Positions 8,427 through 17,689 of a DNA stretch of 64,000 bases are shown here, piece by piece. A program made the translations under genes and the position numbers. Positions within the stretch are counted from its first letter, which is position 1, and each line of letters opens with the position of its first letter. Source of the stretch: CAWDJT01 sp963828705. Lineage in GTDB: Bacteria > Desulfobacterota > Syntrophobacteria > Syntrophobacterales > Syntrophobacteraceae. The notes beneath the pieces are model-generated. The model worked only from the letters and a program-made list of their open reading frames with translations, had not been told where the DNA came from and ran no database searches. The stretch spans positions 1 to 64,000 of the forward strand of contig CAWHGA010000026.1 in the NCBI GenBank assembly GCA_963828705.1. The letters run 5' to 3'.

Positions 8427-9267
8427 TCACGACCCAAGAAAACCCTGCAGCGCAACCAGTCCGGCGCCGACAATCAGCAACATCAGGCAGAACAACAAGG
8501 TCAGCATGATGATGAGCGGCAGGAAAAAGGCCGTAATGACGCGCCAAGTAGTGGTGCGGTGCAGTTCTCGCAGGCCGCAGACGCCGGACACCAAACCCCA
8601 GATGGGGGCAAGGAACAAACCGGCGACGGGGATGAGCTGCAGGCAGGCCAAGGCGCCGGAGAGGTAGGCAAAGAGTGCAAAGGTCTTGCTCCACTTTTCC
8701 GATGTCGCTCCGTAGCAGGAACAGAAAGAAGTGAATGACGGCAGCCGAGATAAGGGTGGAAAGGAGCACCAGAAAGGGTGCCTTGAGGATGAAGAGGCTG
8801 AAGCCAAACCAATCCTGTGCAACTCCCGCTGAAGTCGTCATGGTGTCGCGGAGAAACATTACCCAGTATTGGGCAAGGATCTGCCCCAGCGATCCGAAGG
8901 TCACCAGAAACAGCAATGCCCCTTCCATTTCCACGGGTGGGTTCCACTGAGCAAACGACTGGGCGGGATGAAACAGAATGCCGCGGGTGGTCTGCCAGTA
9001 AGCCTGGAAGTCCAGAAAGCCGCGCCGTTGCTCCCAAGGAATGCTGCTTCCGAAGCCGCCAGGAGCGGTTTGATCACCGGCCTGCTGTTCCGCCGTCTCC
9101 TCGGTCGCAGTCGATGCAGGTCCGGTGCCTGCCGCCAGCGACTCGGCGAAAGGAGTCGCCGGCCCGCTCACCCCAGCCATGTTGCAGCACGGTGGTGTGT
9201 TGGGATTCGAAACGGCATTCTCATCATATTCACGGATCTGACCGCAATGAGGGCATTTGGCTTCCAT
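8427..9267 (-). CDS. YIP1-family integral membrane protein with N-terminal zinc ribbon (frameshift)
   Basis: N-terminus MEAKCPHCGQIREYDENAV is a zinc-ribbon-like start (a second Cys pair follows as PPCC), then a low-complexity linker and five hydrophobic segments typical of YIP1/DUF1282 proteins (LFLVTFGSLGQILAQYW, LIPVAGLFLAPIWGLVSGVCG, LIIMLTLLFCLMLLIVGAG). The frame shifts at an AAAA run near 8694-8697; the correct continuation ends at 8427. Function unknown; the family is widespread in bacterial inner membranes. Confidence 0.7.
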
Positions 9268-9433
9268 AGGGGCGACAAAATCCTTTTCTCATGGGCAATC
9301 ATTCGCTAAGATGTCACCACCGATCTTCCATCTTAGCAGGTAGTCAGGGTGCTTGCCAGAGACATTCGGCGACGGTCATTCCTCGGTCGGGTCCCTTCGC
9401 TGGTTTCCCACCATCCAGGATGGCAGCGATGCT

Positions 9434-10231
9434 ATGAAGGCTGAGCAATTCGGCACGTCCAGAGTCCAACTGCCGGTATTGGAAAGAGATATCCCGCCGG
9501 ATGTTCAGCGGATTCTCGCTGGCTACCAGAACCGGATCACCAGCTATCTGCTCCGGATCGGCTGCCTCGATGGTCTCGATGGTTTTGCCAGAGACCGGAG
9601 CTTGCCCCACCAGTTCCTCACTTACATGCAGAAGGTGATGGAACTCTTCGATGAATCCAACCGTTTCTTTGTCAACTATCTGCGCCGTGACGGCCTGGCC
9701 GTGCCCTGCCAGGAAGGCTGCGCCCATTGCTGCCAAAACATGCCCGCCGGAGCGACGTTGGTGGAGCTTCTGTACTTTTACCACGGCATGCATCAGAGTG
9801 GTAGCTTTTCGAGGCTGTTTCGCCGTTGCCTGGAGGAGGAACAGGTCCTGACCCGGCTGTTTTTGCAATGCCAGGACCAGGCGGAGGCGTCGGCACCAGT
9901 TGCTTCCTGCCGGGAAGAGGTTTTGCAGCTCTATCAAGACCTGGGGCAGTCGTGTCGGTTCTCCCAGGACAATCTGTGCCGGCTCTACCCTTACCGGCCG
10001 TTTGCCTGCCGGATGCACTTCAGTTTGAGTCCGGCCTACTGGTGTGATCCCCGGCATTTTCAGTTCCCACATGCGGTGATCATCAACCTGGAACCCGGCA
10101 ATAGTGTGTATGATGCCTTGGGGCGGATCGAGCGGCGGTTACAGATACGCCTTTCTGGAATCCTGGTGTGTGGTATCCTGGAATTGGCCGTTAACGTCAT
10201 GCGGTTCGATCGGATTCGTTGGAGACCTTGA
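9434..10231 (+). CDS. YkgJ-family cysteine-cluster (putative metal-binding) protein
   Basis: Zinc/iron-chelating-domain protein. Cysteine pattern: VPCQEGCAHCCQNMP, then SCRFSQDNLCRLYPYRPFACRMHF, the diagnostic spacing of the YkgJ (PF03692) family. I start at ATG 9434 (MKAEQFG); in-frame starts back to 9353 exist but lack clear support. It is 67 bp upstream of the RACo-like gene in the same direction, so the pair may be co-transcribed and YkgJ may help maintain or load an iron-sulfur cluster (inference). Confidence 0.75.
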   Translation: MKAEQFGTSRVQLPVLERDIPPDVQRILAGYQNRITSYLLRIGCLDGLDGFARDRSLPHQFLTYMQKVMELFDESNRFFVNYLRRDGLAVPCQEGCAHCCQNMPAGATLVELLYFYHGMHQSGSFSRLFRRCLEEEQVLTRLFLQCQDQAEASAPVASCREEVLQLYQDLGQSCRFSQDNLCRLYPYRPFACRMHFSLSPAYWCDPRHFQFPHAVIINLEPGNSVYDALGRIERRLQIRLSGILVCGILELAVNVMRFDRIRWRP

Positions 10232-10298
10232 TGAAACTTGCGGGCTTTTGGGGCGGCGCACAAGCGCAGCGGTGATCACGAAAGGAGTCAGCAACACC

Positions 10299-11891
10299 AT
10301 GGGTGTGGACCCCCTGCCTTCTTGGTTGAGTCATCAGCCACTTGTTGAAACTGTCCAACTGCAACTGACCACACCCCATCTGGGGGACAACACGGCCGAT
10401 CTGGATCGCCTGCTGCGCGTTCTCCGCCAACAAGGCTACCAGCCGTTGCAGGTTCACCCGTCCAGAGTTGGGCCGTTTGTGGAGCAGATCCGCCAGGGTT
10501 GCTATGAGGTCACGGCAGTGCTGGGCTCTACCCCTTGTCACTGGGAACTGCTGGATGTAAAAAGCGGCATTGCCCCATTGGTGCCTCTGGGTTTTGCCAT
10601 CGATCTGGGCAGCAGCCGCCTGGCGTTCTATCTTCTGGATCTCGGCCAGGGCCGGATCATCGCCCAGGAATCGGTGGCCAACCCGCAGATTCCGCACGGC
10701 GAAGACATCCTCACCCGCATCAATTTCGCCCGCGACCAACACGGGCGGCAACATTTGCAGCGGCTCCTCATCGAATGTTTCAACGACAACATGGTTCGCA
10801 TGCTGGCGGAACGCGGTTTGGCGTTAACCGATGTGTATGCCGTGACCACCGCCGGCAACACCACCATGAGTCATTTCCTGCTGGGGCTGGATGCTTCGGG
10901 CCTGTGTCGGGAGCCATATATCCCCGTGGCCAACCAGTTCCCTTGGTTGCACGCTGAGGACCTCGGGCTTCATACCCATCCACGGGCGCTGGTGTATCTA
11001 TTTCCCAATGTCGGGTCCTACTTCGGTGGGGATCTCCTTGCCGGGATCCTGGCCAGCGGTATGCACCGTTCCGGTGACATCAACATCCTGGTGGATGTGG
11101 GCACCAACGCCGAGGTGGTGGTTGGCAACCGCGACTGGCTGATCGCCTGCGCCGGCGCCGCTGGCCCGGCCCTCGAGGGGGGTGTGGTGGAGCGTGGGAT
11201 GATGGCCAATCCGGGGGCCATTGACCGGGTTCGCATCGACCCGGAGACCCTGGAACCGCATTTTTCCGTGCTTGGAGACAAAAAACCGCTTGGCATATGC
11301 GGTTCCGGTCTGATAGATCTAATAGCGGAAATGTTTATGGCAGGAATCCTGACCATTCAGGGGAAAATCAACACCAGACTGGCCTCACCGCGGATTGTGA
11401 CCACTCCCGACGGCCCGGCTTATGTGGTTGCTTTTGCAAGGGAAACTGACGATGGTCGGGATTTGTTGGTGTCAGAAATCGACATCGGTATCCTGCTCAA
11501 GTCCAAAGCCGCCATGTACACCATCCTCAATGTGATCACTCGTAAGGTTGGGGTCGGCTTTGGTGATCTTAAGCATTTCTATGTGGCGGGCAGTTTCGGC
11601 AACCACATCGATCCCGCCATGGCCATCCGTATCGGTATGATTCCGGACTTGCCGCTGGCAACCTACCAGGGGCTCGGAAACACCGCCGGGCGAGGTGCCG
11701 CCATGGTGCTTCTGGATCGGGCACTGATCGGCGAGATCGATCGTATTTGCCGGCAGATCACCTATGTGGAACTGAACGTGAACATGGAGTTGATGAACGA
11801 ATTCCGTGGCGCGTTGTTTTTGCCGCACACGGATCCGACGCTGTTTCCATCGGTGAAGATCCCCGAACGGGCCTACGGACGGGACAACTGA
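10299..11891 (+). CDS. RACo-like ASKHA ATPase (DUF4445), corrinoid protein reactivator
   Basis: Member of the reductive activators of corrinoid proteins, which use ATP to drive reduction of Co(II) to Co(I) in methyltransferase systems. ATG 10299 follows AAAGGAG. Linker DNTADLDRLLRVL, then actin-like ATPase motifs: FAIDLGSSRLAFYLLDL, VTTAGNTTMSHFLLGL, ILVDVGTNAEVVVG, ICGSGLIDLIAEMF and FYVAGSFGNHIDPAMAI. The protein begins at the linker: the N-terminal plant-type [2Fe-2S] ferredoxin domain usual in RACo is missing, and the DNA upstream is the YkgJ gene. It would therefore need a separate electron donor. Confidence 0.8.
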   Translation: MGVDPLPSWLSHQPLVETVQLQLTTPHLGDNTADLDRLLRVLRQQGYQPLQVHPSRVGPFVEQIRQGCYEVTAVLGSTPCHWELLDVKSGIAPLVPLGFAIDLGSSRLAFYLLDLGQGRIIAQESVANPQIPHGEDILTRINFARDQHGRQHLQRLLIECFNDNMVRMLAERGLALTDVYAVTTAGNTTMSHFLLGLDASGLCREPYIPVANQFPWLHAEDLGLHTHPRALVYLFPNVGSYFGGDLLAGILASGMHRSGDINILVDVGTNAEVVVGNRDWLIACAGAAGPALEGGVVERGMMANPGAIDRVRIDPETLEPHFSVLGDKKPLGICGSGLIDLIAEMFMAGILTIQGKINTRLASPRIVTTPDGPAYVVAFARETDDGRDLLVSEIDIGILLKSKAAMYTILNVITRKVGVGFGDLKHFYVAGSFGNHIDPAMAIRIGMIPDLPLATYQGLGNTAGRGAAMVLLDRALIGEIDRICRQITYVELNVNMELMNEFRGALFLPHTDPTLFPSVKIPERAYGRDN

Positions 11892-11905
11892 GTCGGATCA
11901 GGCTG

Positions 11906-12284
11906 ATGATCGCGAAACGACCGACAACTGAAGTCAGATCGGGGCTGGACCAGCGAGGCAACCGCAAGGTTGCGGCGGAGCGTTCCAGGAGTATCCCTCT
12001 GCTCAAATGTCTGGTCCTGTTCCTGCTGGTCCTGAATCTTTGCCTGCTTTCCGCCATCTTTGTTTCGCCGCGCGGAGTGCGCGGCTACCGCGCACAGCAA
12101 GCTGAGGTGCTGCGCCTGGCGGCTTTGACCAAAAGGCTGGCCCAGGACAATCAGCGACTGGTCGAGCCGCATCCGGCATCTGAAAAGCGACCAGGTCGCC
12201 CAGGAACGCATGGTGAAACAAGAACTTGGCTGGGTCCATGAGGACGAAATCATCGTCGAATTCGCCACCCCGCTTACCCCGTAA
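11906..12284 (+). CDS. ftsB: Septum formation initiator FtsB/DivIC-like protein (frameshift)
   Basis: Small bitopic division protein: basic N-terminus, one membrane span (LLKCLVLFLLVLNLCLLSAI), then a coiled coil (YRAQQAEVLRLAALTKRLAQ). The frame changes near 12160-12167; the shifted frame gives the conserved end RIRHLKSDQVAQERMVKQEL and GWVHEDEIIVEF to the stop at 12284. FtsB links FtsL and FtsQ in the divisome. Because the gene should be essential, a sequencing indel is the likelier explanation. Confidence 0.7.
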
Positions 12285-12433
12285 GGTCTCCACATCCTTC
12301 GCCTGTAATGATTTCCATAATTGCCTTGACCTCAATAATGCGTATATGTTAGCAGAGAAATTTTACAGTCTCTAGCTCCTTGCTCCATCCAGGGATGCGG
12401 ATAGGGGCTTCAAAGCCAAAAGGAGGAACGCAG

Positions 12434-12905
12434 ATGCGTAAGTACGAGTGTTTTGTTATTATTGACGCTGATCTTCCCGATGACGCCATTGTCACGGTCG
12501 ACGACAAGATCAAGAATATCGTTACCGGCAATGGGGGAACGGTCTTGGACTACGTTCCCTGGGGGAAGAAAAAGCTGGCCTACCCGGTCAAGAAACGGAC
12601 CCGCGGTCATTATGTGTTGATGGAATTTGCGGGCGAGTCGGGACTGGTGGCCGAACTGGAACGAAACCTGCGTCTCGATGAACGCGTTCTCAAGTTCATC
12701 ACGGTGGTGATCGCAGACCGGTTTGATCCGCAGGCGGCACAGGCCGAGACACCCAAGACCCCGCTACCCTTCACTGACGACGAGGGAAGTCGCGTTGCGC
12801 CCCTGGCTACCGATGAAGAACTGGCCGATGAGGACTGGTGGCGAGGAAGACGATTTCGAGGATGTTGACGCTGACGCCGAGCCGGATGAAGACGAGGAAA
12901 AGTAG
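12434..12905 (+). CDS. rpsF: 30S ribosomal protein S6 with acidic tail (frameshift in tail)
   Basis: S6 binds 16S rRNA as a heterodimer with S18. ATG 12434 is preceded by AGGAGG at 12421-12426. The core MRKYECFVIIDADLPDDA to LDERVLKFITVVIADRF is complete. The given frame stops at 12868, but near 12835-12843 the neighbouring frame continues into an acidic tail (EEDDFEDVDADAEPDEDEEK) ending at 12905, which is the form common in related bacteria. First gene of the rpsF-rpsR-DUF2232-rplI-dnaB set. Confidence 0.9.
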
Positions 12906-12976
12906 CGACTGCGAGTCGCCACTCGGCCGATGGTGCTGACAAGCAGTGGAGACTGCTGGATCAAAGGAGAGAGAAC

Positions 12977-13222
12977 GTGGTTGTTCGACGAAAAAGACGC
13001 ACTTTTCACCGCCGTAAGATCTGTCGCTTTTGTGCCGACAGCAGCTTGCGCATCGACTATAAGGACGTGAGAACCTTAAGGTTCTTTGTGACTGAACGCG
13101 GCAAGATCATTCCCCGCCGCATTTCCGGCAACTGTGCCAAGCATCAGCGGCAGTTGACGCTGTCCATCAAGCGTGCGCGCCACATTGCCCTCTTGCCCTA
13201 CACCACCATCCATTCCGTATAA
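12977..13222 (+). CDS. rpsR: 30S ribosomal protein S18 (zinc-binding type)
   Basis: GTG start 12977 with AAAGGAGAG upstream. Conserved core KDVRTLRFFVTERGKIIPRR. The cysteines in KICRFCAD and NCAKHQ indicate the Cys-containing form of S18 that can bind zinc, as opposed to the zinc-free paralog. 81 aa, normal length. Confidence 0.95.
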   Translation: MVVRRKRRTFHRRKICRFCADSSLRIDYKDVRTLRFFVTERGKIIPRRISGNCAKHQRQLTLSIKRARHIALLPYTTIHSV

Positions 13223-13323
13223 CTTAGGGTGTTGGGAATCGGGCGGCGAACTGGCGGGAGGCGGAACTTGCCGCCGCCGGGGTGTTTCGCTAAGGTTAAT
13301 GATCGGCCAGGAAAGGGTTTTCT

Positions 13324-14346
13324 GTGGATGTCAACGGGGGGACAGTGCCCCCCTTGGACCAGTCTAAGGGTGTGCCGCTGCCGATTGCTTTGACTCGGAA
13401 GGACTTCCTCCTGGGAGTGACGGCATCCCTGATGGCCTTCCTGGCGGTTTTGCTGGTGCCGCTTGCAGGCATTTTCGCGGGCGTCTTCACGCCCTTGCCC
13501 ACGCTGTTGAGCATATACCGGTTCGGTCACCCGGCGGGTTTCTGGATCCCCGGAAGCGTGCTGGTTCTAGGGGTGCCGCTGCTTTACTTGTTGGGTGCGG
13601 TTGGGGATGTCCCTTACATGCTGCTCATGCTCATCATGGGGGGGCTTCTGGGCGAAGGCATGCGTCGCCAGTGGCCCATCGAGAAAACCATGGGGGTTGC
13701 GGTCGGCGTTGCGCTTCTGCTGGGGACTGTGACCTTCTGGGTGGTTACCGGGGGGTTTTCGCCGCAGTTTTGGTCTGCGCTTGAAGAAGAAATGCGCCAG
13801 AATGTGACCGCTTTGCTGCAAACCTATCGTGGCGCCGGTCTTGGTTTGGATCAACAGGCGACACTGGAGGCCATCCCTCAGGCTATCCCGGTTTTCATCC
13901 GATTGCTGCCGGGTGCAACCCTGGTTTCGCTGCTCCTGATCACCTGGCTCAATACCCTGGTGGCGCGGCGGTTTTGTGTGGTTAGGCGGTTGCCGCTGCC
14001 TTCCTGGGCCCCGTGGTCGCATTGGAAGGCGCCGGAACTACTGGTGTGGCTGGTCATTGCCACCGGTTGCTTGTTGCTCTTGCCATCCAAGGGGATGGCG
14101 CTGGTTGGGTCTAACCTGTTGCTGGGATTGAGTACCGTCTACCTGTTTCAGGGGCTGGCCATTGCCGTGTTCTATCTGCATCACTGGAAGGTGGTGCCGT
14201 TCCTGCGGGCCATCGTGTACGCGTTGCTTCTGCTGCAACCGTTTGCGACCCTGTTGGTGATGCTGGTTGGTCTTTTTGATCTGTGGCTTAATTTTCGGCG
14301 TCTGCCGCCATCCGGGGCGCAGCCCAATGTGCCGGAAGCTTACTAA
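13324..14346 (+). CDS. DUF2232 (YybS-like) polytopic membrane protein
   Basis: About eight hydrophobic segments (for example FLAVLLVPLAGIFAGVF, MLLMLIMGGLLGEGM, VGVALLLGTVTFWVV, VIYALLLLQPFATLL as VYALLLLQPFATLLVMLVGL). GTG start at 13324 with AGGAAAGG upstream. This position between rpsR and rplI is characteristic for the family in Desulfobacterota and Firmicutes. Function unknown; transport has been proposed from fold. Confidence 0.85.
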   Translation: MDVNGGTVPPLDQSKGVPLPIALTRKDFLLGVTASLMAFLAVLLVPLAGIFAGVFTPLPTLLSIYRFGHPAGFWIPGSVLVLGVPLLYLLGAVGDVPYMLLMLIMGGLLGEGMRRQWPIEKTMGVAVGVALLLGTVTFWVVTGGFSPQFWSALEEEMRQNVTALLQTYRGAGLGLDQQATLEAIPQAIPVFIRLLPGATLVSLLLITWLNTLVARRFCVVRRLPLPSWAPWSHWKAPELLVWLVIATGCLLLLPSKGMALVGSNLLLGLSTVYLFQGLAIAVFYLHHWKVVPFLRAIVYALLLLQPFATLLVMLVGLFDLWLNFRRLPPSGAQPNVPEAY

Positions 14347-14425
14347 CGAAGCAGCCCGGATTTGGTAGCGATGGCGTTCCTGCCCGGAGGCAGGATCTTA
14401 GATCGCTGTAATTCAGGAGATTGTC

Positions 14426-14872
14426 ATGAAAGTGATTCTTGCGGAAAACATTGCTTCGCTGGGAAAGATCGGGGACGTGGTTAAGGTGGCCGCGGGTTAT
14501 GCCCGCAACTACCTGGTTCCCAAAGGTTTGGCGCTGCAAGCCACGGACAGAAACGTCCGCGACCTGGAACACAAGAAACGCATTCTGACTGCGAAACGCG
14601 AGAAGGTTCGCCAGCAGATGCTTTCCCTGGCCGAAAAACTGAACCAGGTGAAGATCACCCTGGTGCGCAAGGTAGCCGAAGACGACCGCCTCTATGGCTC
14701 GGTGAGTTCTGTGGACATCGCCAAGGCCCTCGAGGATCAGGGATTTGTCATCGACCGCAAAGACATCAGGCTGACGCAGCCCATCAAACAGCTGGGTGAA
14801 CACCAGGTGTCGGTCCGGGTGGATGCCGACGTTGTGGCCGAAATCAAGGTTTTGGTGGGAAAAGAAGAGTAA
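14426..14872 (+). CDS. rplI: 50S ribosomal protein L9
   Basis: 148 aa with the conserved N-domain MKVILAENIASLGKIGDVV and VKVAAGYARNYLVPKGLA, long connecting helix, and C-domain. ATG at 14426 with CAGGAGA upstream. L9 sits at the base of the L1 stalk. Confidence 0.96.
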   Translation: MKVILAENIASLGKIGDVVKVAAGYARNYLVPKGLALQATDRNVRDLEHKKRILTAKREKVRQQMLSLAEKLNQVKITLVRKVAEDDRLYGSVSSVDIAKALEDQGFVIDRKDIRLTQPIKQLGEHQVSVRVDADVVAEIKVLVGKEE

Positions 14873-14876
14873 TCTC

Positions 14877-16223
14877 ATGGATGCAATGGCGGCGGAACTC
14901 GGGAAGGTTCCCCCCCAGCAGTTGGAAGCGGAACAATCCGTGCTGGGCGGTATCCTCCTGGACAGCGACGGGCTGCCCGCGGCCCTTGAGGTCCTCAAGG
15001 GCGATGAGTTCTACCGGGATGCCCATCGGGTCATCTTCCGGGCCGCTCAGGAGCTTTTCGAACGCAACGCCCCCATCGATCTGGTGACCGTTGCCGACTA
15101 CCTGGCGCAGAAGAACCTGTTGGAAGCGGTGGGCGGAGCCGCATATCTGGCTTCACTGGCTGAAGCGGTGCCGTCGGCCAGCAACGTCGCCGCCTATGCC
15201 CGCATCGTCAGCGACAAGGCCCTGTTGCGCCGTCTGATCCAGATTGCCGCGGAGATTACTTCCTGGTCCTATGCGGGCGGCAAAAAGGTCGAGGAGATCC
15301 TCGATCAGGCCGAAGCGGCTATTTTTTCCATCACCGAAAGCCGGGTGAGAAGCGGCTACTACCCAATTAAGGAAGTCGTCAAAAAGAGCATCCAGATCAT
15401 CGAGGACCTTTACGACCGGCGTGAGATGCTCACCGGCGTACCCACCCACTACCGCGACCTGGACAAGCTTACCGCGGGTTTTCAAAAATCGGACCTGATC
15501 ATCATCGCCGGCCGCCCCAGCATGGGGAAAACTGCTTTTGCCCTTAGCATCGCCCGCAATTCGGCATTGGAAAGTGGTATCCCGGTGGGGATTTTTTCCC
15601 TGGAAATGAGCAAGGAACAGCTGGCGATGCGTCTTCTGTGTGCCGAAGCCCGAGTCAATTCGCAAAGGATCCGGAGCGGGTTTTTAAGTCAGGACGATTG
15701 CACCAAACTGATCACCGCAGCCGGCCACTTTGGTGACGTGCCTATTCTCATCGACGATACCCCGGCCATTTCCACCTTGGAACTGCGTGCCAAGGCCCGT
15801 CGCATGAAGGCCGAACTCGATGTGGGCATGATCGTGGTGGATTATCTGCAATTGATGCGGGGTCGGAGTGGCAGGGACAACCGCGAGCAGGAGATCTCCG
15901 ACATTTCCCGTTCTCTCAAGGCTCTGGCCAAGGAACTCAGTATCCCGGTGGTCGCGCTTTCGCAGCTCAACCGCAAGGTGGAGGAGCGCCACAACAAGCG
16001 CCCCATCTTGAGTGACCTGCGCGAATCCGGCGCCATCGAGCAGGACGCTGATGTGATCCTGTTCATCTATCGCGATGAAGCCTACAATTCCAATAGCGCC
16101 GATGCCGGGATCGCGGAAATCAGCATCGGCAAGCAGCGTAACGGCCCTTCCGGGATCGATATTAAGTTGGCCTATATCAAAGAGTACACCCGGTTCGAGA
16201 ACCTTGCCCTGGAACGCCCCTAA
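14877..16223 (+). CDS. dnaB: Replicative DNA helicase DnaB
   Basis: Hexameric 5'-3' helicase of the replication fork, 448 aa. N-terminal domain (PPQQLEAEQSVLGGILLDSD), linker, then RecA-like domain with Walker A GRPSMGKTAFAL (about residues 216-227), Walker B MIVVDYLQLM and the C-terminal arginine-finger region. I start at ATG 14877, 4 bp after the rplI stop, not at the upstream in-frame codon inside rplI. No intein is visible. Confidence 0.95.
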   Translation: MDAMAAELGKVPPQQLEAEQSVLGGILLDSDGLPAALEVLKGDEFYRDAHRVIFRAAQELFERNAPIDLVTVADYLAQKNLLEAVGGAAYLASLAEAVPSASNVAAYARIVSDKALLRRLIQIAAEITSWSYAGGKKVEEILDQAEAAIFSITESRVRSGYYPIKEVVKKSIQIIEDLYDRREMLTGVPTHYRDLDKLTAGFQKSDLIIIAGRPSMGKTAFALSIARNSALESGIPVGIFSLEMSKEQLAMRLLCAEARVNSQRIRSGFLSQDDCTKLITAAGHFGDVPILIDDTPAISTLELRAKARRMKAELDVGMIVVDYLQLMRGRSGRDNREQEISDISRSLKALAKELSIPVVALSQLNRKVEERHNKRPILSDLRESGAIEQDADVILFIYRDEAYNSNSADAGIAEISIGKQRNGPSGIDIKLAYIKEYTRFENLALERP

Positions 16224-16268
16224 AGATCAATCGACTCCAACGCAACCTACCCGAAGCAAGGAACAGCC

Positions 16269-17585
16269 ATGACCGTTCACCGCGAGCCCTATTGGGACGC
16301 TTCCCAGGAAACGCTTTCCCGGTCCGACCTGAGAACCCTTCAATGGCAACGGCTGCGGCAAATCGTGCCAGGAGCCGGGCGTTCGCCCTTTTATCGGCAA
16401 CGTTGGCAGCAGGCAGGAATCAGCGGCGATAGTCTGCGTTCACTGGAGGATGTCGGCTGCTTGCCGGTCACCACCAAGCAGGACCTCCGTGACCATTATC
16501 CCTACGGCTTCTTGTGCATCTCCCATGATCAGTTGCTGCGGCTCCATGTGTCTTCGGGCACCACCGGCCAGGCCACGGCCATGTTCTATTCCCGGGCTGA
16601 TATTGAAACCTGGGCTGACCTCATGGCCCGCTGCATGTACATGACCGGTGCCCGCCCAGGCGATGTTTTCCAGAACATGACCGGTTACGGGCTGTTCACC
16701 GGTGGGCTCGGATTCCATCACGGCGCCGAGCGCCTCGGGATGCTGACCATCCCGGTGGGAGCCGGAAACACCCGGCGCCAAATCCAGCTGATGAAGGATT
16801 TCGCCAGCACCATCCTGCACATCATTCCCAGCTATGCCCTGCACCTTATGGATGTCTTGACCGAACTGAGGATCGATCCGCGCCGTGATCTGCAGCTTCG
16901 CATTGCCTACCTGGGCGCCGAACCCTACTCAGAGGAAGTGCGCCGTCGTGTGGAGGAATTCTACGGGGTAAAGGTCTATAACAGCTACGGACTTTCCGAA
17001 ATGAACGGGCCGGGGGTGGCTTTCGAATGTCCGGAGCAATGCGGCATGCACATCTGGGAAGACGCCTATCTGGTGGAAGTGGTGGACCCGCAGACCCTGG
17101 AACCGGTGCCCGACGGCTCGCTTGGTGAGCTGGTACTGACCACCCTCAACCGGGAAGCCATGCCGCTCATTCGTTACCGGACCAAGGACCTGACCCGGAT
17201 CTTGCCCGGTGAATGCCCCTGCGGCCGGGCTCATCGCCGGCTGGATCGGATCCAGGGGCGCTCTGATGACATGTTTATCATCAAGGGCGTCAACATCTTT
17301 CCCATCCAGGTGGAACAGGTGCTTATGGCCATCCCCGAAGTGGGCACCAATTACCAGATTGTCTTGCAGCGCGAACTTAACATCGATGACATGATTGTCA
17401 AAGTGGAGGTGACGGATAGGATTTTTGTTGAGGACATGCGCCACCTCCAACGTCTGCACAAGAAAATCACCCACGAATTGAAAAACGAACTCCTGGTGAC
17501 GCCGCGGGTGGAACTGGTGGAGCCTCTGGCACTGCCCCGCCAGGAAGGCAAGGCGATACGGCTCTTGGATACCCGCAAGATGTGA
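16269..17585 (+). CDS. paaK: Phenylacetate-CoA ligase
   Basis: ATP-dependent, AMP-forming ligase making aryl-CoA (phenylacetyl-CoA), 438 aa, normal length. Motifs: phosphate-binding loop SSGTTGQATAMF, NSYGLSEMNGPGVAFEC, and the C-terminal hinge IQGRSDDMFIIKGVNIFPIQ. In anaerobes this family also acts as indoleacetate-CoA or general aryl-CoA ligase in amino-acid fermentation, so the substrate is not certain. ATG 16269 has CAAGGAACA upstream. No indolepyruvate oxidoreductase genes are adjacent. Confidence 0.9.
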   Translation: MTVHREPYWDASQETLSRSDLRTLQWQRLRQIVPGAGRSPFYRQRWQQAGISGDSLRSLEDVGCLPVTTKQDLRDHYPYGFLCISHDQLLRLHVSSGTTGQATAMFYSRADIETWADLMARCMYMTGARPGDVFQNMTGYGLFTGGLGFHHGAERLGMLTIPVGAGNTRRQIQLMKDFASTILHIIPSYALHLMDVLTELRIDPRRDLQLRIAYLGAEPYSEEVRRRVEEFYGVKVYNSYGLSEMNGPGVAFECPEQCGMHIWEDAYLVEVVDPQTLEPVPDGSLGELVLTTLNREAMPLIRYRTKDLTRILPGECPCGRAHRRLDRIQGRSDDMFIIKGVNIFPIQVEQVLMAIPEVGTNYQIVLQRELNIDDMIVKVEVTDRIFVEDMRHLQRLHKKITHELKNELLVTPRVELVEPLALPRQEGKAIRLLDTRKM

Positions 17586-17689
17586 TGCCGGGGCGGGGAG
17601 GCGGGAAGAGCCGGGGGAGCCGGGGACGCGGCAGCGCGGAGATTGGCAAAAAGAGGGGTGACGGATAGCAGTCGCTGGCTCCAGGGGGG

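Noticed and set aside
12285..12433. S6:S18-binding leader RNA upstream of rpsF
   Set aside because: A small GGCTT/AAGCC pairing is present near the ribosome-binding site, but the conserved leader motif could not be recognised with confidence.
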